Positions 15,799 through 22,461 of a DNA stretch of 23,495 bases are shown one piece after another. Each line of letters begins with the position of its first letter. Positions within the stretch are counted from its first letter, which is position 1. Source of the DNA: Bacillota bacterium (GTDB taxonomy: Bacteria > Bacillota > Clostridia > Acetivibrionales > DSM-1351); assembly GCA_023431385.1 (NCBI GenBank), contig JAEYWA010000128.1, forward strand, positions 1 to 23,495, read 5' to 3'. A model generated the notes under the pieces. The model saw only the letters and a program-made list of their open reading frames with translations. It was not told the origin of the DNA and did not search any database. The translations under genes and the position numbers were made by a program.

Positions 15799-17028
15799 AT
15801 GAAAAAAGTTCTCTGCTTAATTCTTACATTGGCTATGATTATAAGTATTACAGCCTGTGGATCGGGAGAAAAATCATCCAATGCAAGTGGAAAAACTGGC
15901 TCCGAAAGCCAGGCAGTCGTGAGCAACGGAGCAACAGAAGAGACCTCTGCAAAGGAGATTCCTTTAACTATGTGGTCACTTTATTCAGATCCTAACTCAA
16001 GTGACGGAGATGCGGTTGCTTTCTTCAAATCTATGGAAATCCTCAAAAAGAAAATGCCAAATGTTAAGATTGAACATACTGGCACAGAAAATGAGGCATA
16101 CAAGGTTAAGATGAAGACTTCGGCGGCAGCTAATGACCTGCCGGATATTTTTTATTACTGGGGTGCAGGCATGGTTAAGCCGCTTGTTGACTCAAAGCTG
16201 ATTATGCCGATTAATGACTATATTTCAGATTATACAAAAGAAAATTTGCTTAATGGGACATTGAACTACTTTACATTTGATAATAAGCTTTACAGTTTGC
16301 CTTACAATCTTGCGGTTGTTTCACTATATTGCAATAAAAATTTATTTAATAAGTACAGTCTCAAGCTTCCCGAGTCTTATGATGATCTTTTAAAGGCTGT
16401 TGATGTATTTAACGCTAACAATATTACACCACTTTCTCTCGGTGAAAAGGATCTGTGGCCCGGCATTATGATGTATGGTATTCTCGGTATTCGTATGGCC
16501 GGTGCTGATGAACTCAATGCAGCGCTTATGGGAGAAGGCGATTATAATACCAAAGGCCTGCTTGCCGCAGCTGAAAAGCTTCAGGAGCTATCAAAGCGCA
16601 ACTGCTTCGGAAATAATTATATGAGTATGACTCAGGACGATGCAGTTGCATTATTTACTCAAGGTAAGTCAGGCATGATGTTCATGGGCAGCTGGATCAA
16701 TAGTAATATTGAGGCGAAGGATTCTAAAATTGCTGGTGCAACTACAGCAATCAATTTCCCTAAGATCAGCGGTGGTTCCGGTGATATTAATGAATTCCAC
16801 GGCGGCAGTGGTGCTTCTTTCTTTATTAATTCAGAAACAAAGTATCCTGCAGATGCTGTCAAGGTAGTTGAAAGCATAACAGAAAATATGTCAAGAGAGT
16901 CCTTTATAGCCGGTTCAGGTTCTCCTGCATGGAAAGCCGATTTCAGTGATGTTAAAGATAACATGAATCCCCTGTCTCTTGAAATCGCTGATCTGACTGC
17001 AAAGGCTACGAAATACGTATATTCCTAA
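15799..17028 (+). CDS. Sugar ABC transporter substrate-binding lipoprotein (C-terminus cut by frameshift)
   Basis: ATG 15799 follows GGGAGG by seven bases; an upstream TTG overlaps that site and is not used. The product is a family 1 (UgpB/MalE-like) solute-binding lipoprotein: signal peptide with lipobox SITAC (C20), a Ser/Gly/Thr-rich linker to about residue 50, then the binding fold with PLTMWSLYSDP, DLPDIFYYWG, PYNLAVVSLYCNKNLFNKY, LPESYDDLLKAVD and GKSGMMFMGSWI. It delivers a sugar, probably an oligosaccharide, to the two permeases downstream. The frame stops after KATKYVYS at 409 residues, but the expected C-terminal helices continue in another frame to 17144; family members are usually 430-450 residues. 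The gene is thus frameshifted by one missing base or carries a sequence error. Confidence 0.9.
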   Translation: MKKVLCLILTLAMIISITACGSGEKSSNASGKTGSESQAVVSNGATEETSAKEIPLTMWSLYSDPNSSDGDAVAFFKSMEILKKKMPNVKIEHTGTENEAYKVKMKTSAAANDLPDIFYYWGAGMVKPLVDSKLIMPINDYISDYTKENLLNGTLNYFTFDNKLYSLPYNLAVVSLYCNKNLFNKYSLKLPESYDDLLKAVDVFNANNITPLSLGEKDLWPGIMMYGILGIRMAGADELNAALMGEGDYNTKGLLAAAEKLQELSKRNCFGNNYMSMTQDDAVALFTQGKSGMMFMGSWINSNIEAKDSKIAGATTAINFPKISGGSGDINEFHGGSGASFFINSETKYPADAVKVVESITENMSRESFIAGSGSPAWKADFSDVKDNMNPLSLEIADLTAKATKYVYS

Positions 17029-17144
17029 ATGTTATTCCGGACAGTGCCGATTCCGATACTATTATGAATCAGGTTGCAAATCTGATTGCTGGTAGTGTAA
17101 CACCTAAAAAGTTTATTGAAAACCTGCAGGCGATGCGCGACTAA
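17019..17144 (+). pseudogene. Out-of-frame C-terminus of the binding protein
   Basis: In the frame one base back, the reading continues from IFLNVIPDSADSDTIMNQ through AGSVTPKKFIENLQAMRD to TAA at 17142-17144. TPxxFxxxLQAM is the usual end of these binding proteins. Adding one base near 17019 would give a normal protein of about 449 residues ending KYV-x-FLNVIPDS. There is no homopolymer or slippery motif at the join. Confidence 0.8.
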
Positions 17145-17164
17145 TTTATCACCAAATTATTTCG

Positions 17165-17196
17165 AAAATGATCCGGGAATTATTCCGGATCATTTT
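17165..17196 (+). terminator. Intra-operon hairpin (attenuator) between binding protein and permeases
   Basis: AAAATGATCCGG (17165-17176) and CCGGATCATTTT (17185-17196) form a perfect 12-bp stem with an 8-base loop, followed by further T/A. It lies between the binding-protein gene and the first permease. Such partial terminators or RNA-stabilising stems commonly allow more binding protein than permease to be made. It ends two bases before the permease ribosome binding site. Confidence 0.75.
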
Positions 17197-17216
17197 TAAA
17201 AGGAAGGATGTTAGGC

Positions 17217-18095
17217 ATGGAGAGAGTCTTAGGCAATAAAAAAGTATATTTAGTATTTGTATTGCCGGCGTTTATTATTTACCTTGCAATTGTTATTCTA
17301 CCGATTTTTATTTCAGTATACTACAGTTCATTGGACTGGAACGGCTTTGGAGACGGCGTATTTATCGGATTTAAAAATTATTTCAAAATGTTTTCTGACA
17401 GCAAATTTATAATTGCTGTAAGAAATTCCTTGACTTTAGCGGTTGTTGCAGTTTTAGGACAGATTGTGCCCGGCATGCTTCTTGCACTGATATTGTCACG
17501 CGGTTTTAAGGGTGAAAAGGTTTTTAGAACCATTTTTTTTATCCCTGTTGTCATTTCAACGGTTATCATAGGGCAAATGTTTTTGAAAATATATAATGCC
17601 GAATACGGTATGCTAAACTCAATTATTTCCCTGACAGGTATCGGTACAACTAATGACTGGCTTGGAAACACCAAAACAGTGTTGATCTGCTGTTTTATTC
17701 CTGTTGCATGGCAGTATATTGGTTACCACATGCTGTTACTCTATACAGCGGCAAAGTCTATACCTACAGAAATTTACGAGGCGGCGTATATTGATGGAGC
17801 AAATGAGGTCAGTATTGCGTTTAAAATTACAATTCCTTTGATCAGCAATATGATTAAAACCTGTATTGTTTTTGCTGTAATAGGTTCGCTTAAATTCTTT
17901 GACTTGATTTGGATTCTCACCAAGGGAGGCCCGCTGCATGCCAGCGAGGTTCCAAGTACCATGATGTACAATACAATATTCAGCAGAGGTGAGTATGGCT
18001 ATGGCAGTGCTACAGCAATTTTTATCATTGTGGAGTGTCTGGTTTTCTACCTGATTATTAATAAACTGTATAAAGTAAATGACATCACATATTAA
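17217..18095 (+). CDS. Sugar ABC transporter permease (MalF/UgpA type)
   Basis: The 292-residue integral membrane protein has six hydrophobic helices and a BPD_transp_1 domain. Its cytoplasmic EAA loop reads EIYEAAYIDGANEVSIAFKI with the key EAA and G, the ATPase docking site. The N-terminal stretch LVFVLPAFIIYLAIVILPIF and GFKNYFKMF are typical of MalF-type subunits of oligosaccharide importers. AAGGAAGG ends at 17207, touching ATG 17208, so ATG 17217, nine bases away, is the better start. The second permease follows after 20 bases. The partner ATPase is not in the window. Confidence 0.92.
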   Translation: MERVLGNKKVYLVFVLPAFIIYLAIVILPIFISVYYSSLDWNGFGDGVFIGFKNYFKMFSDSKFIIAVRNSLTLAVVAVLGQIVPGMLLALILSRGFKGEKVFRTIFFIPVVISTVIIGQMFLKIYNAEYGMLNSIISLTGIGTTNDWLGNTKTVLICCFIPVAWQYIGYHMLLLYTAAKSIPTEIYEAAYIDGANEVSIAFKITIPLISNMIKTCIVFAVIGSLKFFDLIWILTKGGPLHASEVPSTMMYNTIFSRGEYGYGSATAIFIIVECLVFYLIINKLYKVNDITY

Positions 18096-18115
18096 CAGGA
18101 AGGAATGCATTAATT

Positions 18116-18997
18116 ATGAAAAATAATGTAATTAATATAAATAAAAAAGAACCCGAAATCAGATATCTGCAAAAATTCAGCCTATCAAAAACAGTTATAG
18201 GTGTGTGTCTGACTATATTTGCTTTTATTCAGATTTATCCGCTGCTGTTCTTAATCTTCCTTTCTTTTAAAAACAATAATGAAATTTATAGCGGTAATGT
18301 TATGGGCTTGCCGTTGGCCCTTCGTTGGGAAAATTATAAGTTTGCAATTGTAGATGCAAATGTTGCACTATACTTTGTAAACAGTGTATTTGTTACAGCG
18401 ATAACAATCATTGTGTCGGGTATCTTGGCCTGTATGGTCGCGTATGCGCTGACCAGAATGAAAATTAAAATCAATAGATACGTTCAAACTGTTTTCCTGA
18501 TGGGTCTTATGGTTCCGCTTCATGCAGTGCTGCTTCCAATATTTATTGTTCTAAAAAATTTGAAATTGATCAATTCCTATCAGGCTTTGATTATTCCGTA
18601 TATAGCCTTTGCTTTACCAATGGCAATCTTTATTATGCTTGGTTTTTTTAAGACGCTGCCGAAGGAAATGGAAGAGTCTGCTTTTATTGATGGCTGCGGT
18701 ATTTACAGGACCTTTTTCCAGATAATTTTACCGTTGGTCAGGCCGGCGATTGCAACCATTTCAATTTTTACCTTCCTTTCTACCTGGAATGAAATGATGT
18801 TTGCTATTACATTTATCAGCAAGAAGGATTTCTGTACATTAACAGTTGGTATAATGCAGATGGTTGGCCAATATACGACAAATTGGGGAGCACTTGGCGC
18901 CGGTCTTGTTGTAGCAACAATCCCGACTATTGTCTTATATATTTTGCTGAGTGACCAGGTGCAAAGTGGCTTTACTGCCGGTGCTATTAAAGGTTAA
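18116..18997 (+). CDS. Sugar ABC transporter permease (MalG/UgpE type)
   Basis: The 293-residue second permease has six helices. Its EAA loop is EMEESAFIDGCGIYRTFFQI, and the MalG-type features LFLIFLSFKNNNEIY, NYKFAIVDANV and VNSVFVTAITIIVSGILACM are present. The C-terminus QVQSGFTAGAIKG is the standard end of this subfamily. AGGAAGG lies about 12 bases before ATG 18116. It pairs with the upstream permease to form the membrane pore. A strong GGAGG at 19008-19012 just after the stop has no start codon behind it (ATC where ATG would be), which suggests a lost downstream gene. Confidence 0.92.
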   Translation: MKNNVININKKEPEIRYLQKFSLSKTVIGVCLTIFAFIQIYPLLFLIFLSFKNNNEIYSGNVMGLPLALRWENYKFAIVDANVALYFVNSVFVTAITIIVSGILACMVAYALTRMKIKINRYVQTVFLMGLMVPLHAVLLPIFIVLKNLKLINSYQALIIPYIAFALPMAIFIMLGFFKTLPKEMEESAFIDGCGIYRTFFQIILPLVRPAIATISIFTFLSTWNEMMFAITFISKKDFCTLTVGIMQMVGQYTTNWGALGAGLVVATIPTIVLYILLSDQVQSGFTAGAIKG

Positions 18998-19172
18998 TCT
19001 AAAAATTGGAGGTATTTATCACCCATACTGAAATTCTGTTGGGAATGGAAGGATAGTGTGAAAAATACATGTGGAAAGGCATCGTGACTTTCACACCGCA
19101 AAAGCCATTAAATGTCTTTTTATTACTAGTTGTGTTCGTACGACTTATGCGTATATGGGGGATTAATATGGA
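18998..19172 (+). other. Gene-free remnant region with orphan ribosome binding site and inverted repeat
   Basis: GGAGG at 19008-19012 is followed by ATC rather than ATG at 19018 and by early stops, as if a downstream gene lost its beginning. GTGTGAAA (19056-19063) and TTTCACAC (19089-19096) form an 8-bp perfect inverted repeat with a 25-base loop followed by no clear T-run. No protein similarity is recognised before 19173. Confidence 0.4.
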
Positions 19173-19424
19173 AAATAATGCTGGTATCCGGGTTCAAAGG
19201 GTTGGAAGGCTTTTGAGGAATTAATTATTTGGAGATTACTCTCCTGCGGGCAGGCTGCATGTCACATTCTATAAATCTAACGGTGAATTGCCTGCGTTTG
19301 GGGATTATTCTGTGGAGAACAGGATATTAAACTTATAAAGGGTGAAGCCTTGTATCCCTTTGGATTTGGATTTTTCTATACAACCTTTGGATATTCAAAC
19401 CTGTATGCTCTAAGAAAATACTAA
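19173..19424 (+). pseudogene. GH3 glycosidase remnant (C-terminal tail)
   Basis: Read across frameshifts, this stretch encodes WYPGSKGWKAFEEL, then (after one inserted base near 19224) LFGDYSPAGRLHVTFYKS, NGELPAFGDYSVENR, and (after a second break near 19335) KGEALYPFGFGFFYTTFGYS with a stop at 19422. These are the conserved C-terminal domain motifs of family GH3 beta-xylosidases/beta-glucosidases (WYPG, FGDYSPxGRLPVTFY, GEPLYPFGYGLSYTTF). About 85 of the usual 700 or more residues remain, and the catalytic domain is gone. It sits directly downstream of a sugar importer, where such an enzyme would cleave imported oligosaccharides, so it was probably part of that operon. Confidence 0.8.
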
Positions 19425-19484
19425 AAAATTGAGAAAGAATATCATTAAACATTGATGTTCAAAATGCCTGAGAGCCGTTTTATT

Positions 19485-19534
19485 GAAGGGAGTGTCGCAA
19501 AACTACTTAAGAGTAGGCATGATATGCTCCCTTC
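19485..19534 (+). repeat. Inverted repeat resembling an insertion-sequence end
   Basis: GAAGGGAG (19485-19492) and CTCCCTTC (19527-19534) are perfect inverted copies. The left copy continues GTGTCGCAAAACT, reminiscent of the ends of IS1182-like elements, which I recall only by pattern. It separates the GH3 remnant from the IS3 remnant and may mark another, largely lost, element or an old terminator. Confidence 0.3.
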
Positions 19535-19541
19535 TAGGTAG

Positions 19542-20014
19542 ACAAGTAAAATAATAAAAACTTGTTACCCAATTATTGCTCTTTGTAAACTTGGTAAAGT
19601 ATCACGAGCAGCTTATTATAAATGGTTGCATAGAGGACTTACTAAAGGTGAGATTACAAACCGGCTCATTGCTGATAAGATCGTAAAGATCCACGAAGAA
19701 AGCCCCGATAAAGGATATCGAAGAATATGGAATGATTTAGAACGATATCATGATATTAAAGCGAATGACAAACGTGTTTTACGCATATGTCGTAGACTGG
19801 ATATAAAATCAACAATTAAATATGCAAACAATGGTTGTACGAGGCAAGCAGCAAATCCACAATACATAGCTGGAAATCTACTAAACCGTGAATTTACTGC
19901 CGATGCACCGAATAAAAAGTGGCTTACTTACAAATCGAGTTTTCCATGTGAAACTGGAAGTTGTAGGAATGACCCAAAGCATGTCAAGAGTAGCAAAATG
20001 CATTGACAATGGTC
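19542..20014 (+). pseudogene. IS3-family transposase (orfB) remnant with internal deletion
   Basis: From 19551 one frame reads YPIIALCKLGKVSRAAYYKW, then the HTH_21-type region SPDKGYRRIWNDLERYHDIK, KRVLRICRRL and NREFTADAPNKKWLT, the N-terminal half of an IS150-like OrfB. The next residues should be the DVTEF of the DDE domain, but the sequence jumps, in another frame, to FHVKLEVVGMTQSMSRVAKCIDNG (19939-20011), which is the segment just before the last catalytic glutamate. So roughly 80 codons with two catalytic aspartates are deleted, and everything after IDNG is foreign. It cannot be active. orfA and clear terminal inverted repeats were not found. Confidence 0.8.
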
Positions 20015-20217
20015 ATTGGAAGCTTGAAAATCTTCCATTCATAAAAAATATGGACAGTAAAATAAAGAGATATCTTTGGTTTGCCCTCCAGCGTATAAAA
20101 AGGGTCGACTTCCTTCGTGCAATGGATGAAGAAAGTTGTGAATCGGAAATGAATGAAGTATATGAAAGGGAGTATAACGTGTGGGGAACGGCCATTTGGC
20201 TGGAAGTATAAGGGCGT

Positions 20218-20505
20218 ATGTTTGTAAAAAGACAAAACGGTTCATTCAGGATTATTCCTGCGAATGACGTAACCGCATCGGATAAGCTTATTATTAATGA
20301 ATTACTGCCATGTTTGATTGATATTGATGATGAAGGTCTATTTAGCTTTAAAATTACAGAAGGAACATCAAATTTTAATATCTATCACAGGGACAATCCG
20401 TTAGAAAGTCAAAAGGCTTTGCAAGAAGCATTTAGTATTATATACCAATCTTTTAAATGGAATAATGGGTCAAGGGGGTTATATACAACGAAGACGAAAA
20501 TGTAA
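20218..20505 (+). CDS. Unrecognised ORF, 95 aa, in a decayed region
   Basis: An open frame with ATG 20218 and a weak AAGGG site encodes a mixed-charge soluble peptide (starts MFVKRQNGSFRIIPANDVTA). No family, signal peptide or membrane segment is recognised. Its last part overlaps, in another frame, a recognisable sugar-kinase tail, so the C-terminal 10-12 residues are probably not native. The preceding stretch 20015-20217 is open in a different frame (ending GTAIWLEV) and also unrecognised. Likely a fragment of a former gene. Confidence 0.3.
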   Translation: MFVKRQNGSFRIIPANDVTASDKLIINELLPCLIDIDDEGLFSFKITEGTSNFNIYHRDNPLESQKALQEAFSIIYQSFKWNNGSRGLYTTKTKM

Positions 20506-20582
20506 TACACAAGCCTGTGCCTACGGTTGATGTAGTTGACACGACAGCTGCAGGAGACTCTTTTACAGGTGCATTCGCAGGC
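20472..20582 (+). pseudogene. PfkB-family sugar kinase remnant (C-terminal motif)
   Basis: In frame from 20472 the sequence reads KGVIYNEDENVIHKPVPTVD then VVDTTAAGDSFTGAFA, the second PfkB signature of ribokinase-like kinases, including the catalytic aspartate in AAGDSF. Beyond GAFAG similarity stops, and a stop codon comes ten codons later; the front of the kinase is missing. About 37 residues of a usual 300 or so survive. The enzyme would have phosphorylated a sugar, matching the sugar importer upstream. Confidence 0.8.
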
Positions 20583-20587
20583 CAACA

Positions 20588-20624
20588 ACCATTCTACAGC
20601 AAAAGAGGATGTATGTAGAATGGT
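20588..20624. terminator. 11-bp perfect inverted repeat upstream of tspO
   Basis: ACCATTCTACA (20588-20598) and TGTAGAATGGT (20614-20624) are exact inverted copies with a 15-base loop. It follows the kinase remnant and precedes the TspO gene by about 60 bases. The + strand tail CGGTTTTC is short, so it may be an old terminator or a protein-binding palindrome. Confidence 0.45.
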
Positions 20625-20685
20625 CGGTTTTCACATATTAATATACGCTTCAGTCCCTGCATATAATAATGGGGAGGTGTTTTTT

Positions 20686-21156
20686 ATGAAGAAAGTAAAA
20701 TGGGTTCAGCTTATAGTCATTATTCTAATAACAGAGTTGATAGGTGTACTTGGCAGTTTATTCTCCGGAAACATGGGGCAAAGCTACGTATCTCTTAAGA
20801 GACCGCCATTGTCACCTCCGGGATGGCTTTTTGGAGTTATTTGGCCGATACTATACCTTCTGATGGGGATTGCTGCGTATATTATTTACCAAAAGCCGAA
20901 GACACCTGAGAACAAAAAAGCAATCACTTTATACTGGATACAGTTGCTTGTCAATTTTCTCTGGCCAATTATATTTTTCCGTTTTGAGCTGTATTGGATA
21001 GCGGTGGCAGTTATTCTTATATTGGATATTTTGGTCTTATTGACCACGGTGGAGTTTTACAAGATATCAAAAGTGTCGGGATACCTGATGATTCCGTATT
21101 TACTTTGGATTCTCTTTGCAACATATTTAAATATTGGAATTGCTGTAATGAATTAA
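20686..21156 (+). CDS. tspO: TspO/MBR family membrane protein
   Basis: ATG 20686 is preceded by GGGGAGG eight bases upstream; the frame is open further 5' but without a site. The 156-residue product has five hydrophobic helices, the TspO/MBR topology: an N-terminal helix (about 6-26), SLKRPPLSPPGWLFGVIWPI with the family's P-rich/W signature, YLLMGIAAYII, then LYWIQLLVNFLWPIIFFRFE and SGYLMIPYLLWILFATYLNI. Bacterial TspO proteins bind porphyrins and cholesterol-like ligands and act in stress and tetrapyrrole regulation. The role here is not evident. The next gene follows after 24 bases with its own ribosome binding site, possibly co-transcribed. Confidence 0.9.
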   Translation: MKKVKWVQLIVIILITELIGVLGSLFSGNMGQSYVSLKRPPLSPPGWLFGVIWPILYLLMGIAAYIIYQKPKTPENKKAITLYWIQLLVNFLWPIIFFRFELYWIAVAVILILDILVLLTTVEFYKISKVSGYLMIPYLLWILFATYLNIGIAVMN

Positions 21157-21180
21157 TTATAATAAATGAGGTGTAATGTT

Positions 21181-21702
21181 ATGGATTATAAAGAAGCAGC
21201 ATCCTTTTGGAAGAAAAAGGACGCACAGGCAGCCGTGCTGGATCGGGCTGCACTTTTGGATGAGATTGAGAAGTTCATTATGGCGCATAACACCTGTGCC
21301 CTGGCTACTGGCTGCAATGATTTTATCCGCTGTACACCCATCGAATATAATTATATAAATGGGGGATTCTGGCTGCTCTCCGAGGGGGGTATGAAGTTTT
21401 ATGCTCTGGAGAGAAATAAAAATGTTTGTATTGCTATCTATGACAGCTACACTGGAATCAGACGATTGGGCGGGCTACAAATCACTGGTTCCGCAGAACT
21501 CGTAGAGCCCTGGACGAAAGAATACCTTGAACTGTTGGACTTTAAAAATATTCCTGTTGAAAACTTGAAAAAACTGTCGGTTACAATGTATCTTATCAAG
21601 GTCAAACCTATCCGCATGGAGTTTCTGTGTTCGGAGTTCAAAAAATTAGGCTTTGACTGTCGGCAACAATTGTGGTTATCAGGTTTTGATACAGCTCAAT
21701 GA
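21181..21702 (+). CDS. Pyridoxamine 5'-phosphate oxidase-fold (FMN-binding) protein
   Basis: The 173-residue protein starts MDYKEAASFWKKKD and has the split-barrel pattern of small PPOX-like flavoproteins: NTCALATGCNDFIRCTPIEY, then FWLLSEGGMKFYALERNKNV, ITGSAELVE and a C-terminal barrel strand around TMYLIKVKPIRMEFL. These proteins bind FMN or F420 and reduce diverse substrates. The catalytic residues of true PNPOx are not recognised, so vitamin B6 synthesis should not be assumed. GAGGTG lies seven bases ahead of ATG 21181; an ATG at 21166 sits in the binding site itself and is rejected. It may be co-transcribed with tspO. Confidence 0.82.
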   Translation: MDYKEAASFWKKKDAQAAVLDRAALLDEIEKFIMAHNTCALATGCNDFIRCTPIEYNYINGGFWLLSEGGMKFYALERNKNVCIAIYDSYTGIRRLGGLQITGSAELVEPWTKEYLELLDFKNIPVENLKKLSVTMYLIKVKPIRMEFLCSEFKKLGFDCRQQLWLSGFDTAQ

Positions 21703-21765
21703 TGAGTGTTACACATAGCGATGTAAAGTAAAATGTAAATAAAATCGAGGGAAAGACTGGATAAT

Positions 21766-21793
21766 TTTACAATACTGAGTTAGTATATAAAAT
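21766..21793 (+). promoter_or_regulatory. Candidate promoter for the acetyltransferase gene
   Basis: TTTACA (21766-21771) and TAAAAT (21788-21793) are 16 bases apart, with AAGGAG at 21811-21816 downstream. No terminator-like stem lies between this and the preceding gene. Confidence 0.45.
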
Positions 21794-21827
21794 AATAAAT
21801 TTTATGTATTAAGGAGTGGGAATAAAC

Positions 21828-22394
21828 ATGCTTATTCACAAAGGCACTCAGGAATTGCGAACAAAGAGATTGAGGCTAAGGAAGTTCAAGCCTACTGATG
21901 CAGCATTCATGTATAAAAACTATGCTACTGATAAGAGAGTGACCAGATTTCTTACTTGGGAGCCATACAAAAACATTGAAGATATAGAAATCTTTCTGGC
22001 AGATACCATTAACCAATATAAATTCATGAACGTTTATCATTGGGCGATAGATGTAAATGATGAAATTGTTGGAAGTATATCAACAACAGCTATAGACGAA
22101 AAAAATTGTAACTGTGAGATAGGTTACTGTATTGGATACAAATATTGGAATAAAGGAATAACTAGTGAAGCATTATCTGCCGTAATAAATTTTCTCTTTA
22201 TAGAGGTAGGTATGCACAGAATAACTGCGAAGCATGATATCGATAATCCGGCTTCAGGCAAAGTAATGCAAAAATGCAATATGACCTATGAAGGGAAATT
22301 ACGTGAGCATTATTTACGGCATGATGGAACATATTCAGATTCGTTAGTCTACAGTATACTATGCAGTGAATGTAAGGAAATAACCGCTATTTAA
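21828..22394 (+). CDS. GNAT N-acetyltransferase (RimJ/RimL-like)
   Basis: The 188-residue protein has the Acetyltransf_3 pattern: TKRLRLRKFKPTDAAFMYKN at the N-terminus, the central beta strand WAIDVNDEIVGSISTTAID, the acetyl-CoA region EIGYCIGYKYWNKGITSEAL (here GYKYWNKGITSEA in place of the usual WGKGYATEA), and HRITAKHDIDNPASGKVMQK with the standard N-x-S/A-S pattern. Such enzymes acetylate protein N-termini, antibiotics or metabolites; the substrate is unknown. ATG 21828 lies 11 bases after AAGGAG; the GTG at 21816 overlaps that site and is not used. It ends just before a strong terminator shared with the minus-strand flavoprotein. Confidence 0.88.
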   Translation: MLIHKGTQELRTKRLRLRKFKPTDAAFMYKNYATDKRVTRFLTWEPYKNIEDIEIFLADTINQYKFMNVYHWAIDVNDEIVGSISTTAIDEKNCNCEIGYCIGYKYWNKGITSEALSAVINFLFIEVGMHRITAKHDIDNPASGKVMQKCNMTYEGKLREHYLRHDGTYSDSLVYSILCSECKEITAI

Positions 22395-22404
22395 ACAAAT
22401 AAAG

Positions 22405-22448
22405 GGTCTATTGCAAAATGGCTTATTCAGTCAATTTTGCAATAGACC
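22405..22448. terminator. 15-bp perfect stem between convergent genes
   Basis: GGTCTATTGCAAAAT (22405-22419) and ATTTTGCAATAGACC (22434-22448) pair exactly with a 14-base loop. The stem lies 10 bases after the acetyltransferase stop and 13 bases after the minus-strand flavoprotein stop, so it serves both. The arms also resemble IS6-type terminal repeats (GGTTCTGTTGCAAAG), so an IS-derived origin is possible. Confidence 0.8.
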
Positions 22449-22461
22449 TCTGTTTTGTAAA

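Noticed and set aside
19888..20211. 107-residue open frame as an intact gene
   Set aside because: Its middle is the transposase GMTQSMSRV segment and its front is out of frame with it; it is a product of the deletion junction.
20662..20667. TATAAT as the tspO -10 box
   Set aside because: Transcription would start inside the ribosome binding site at 20671-20677, and there is no -35 partner.
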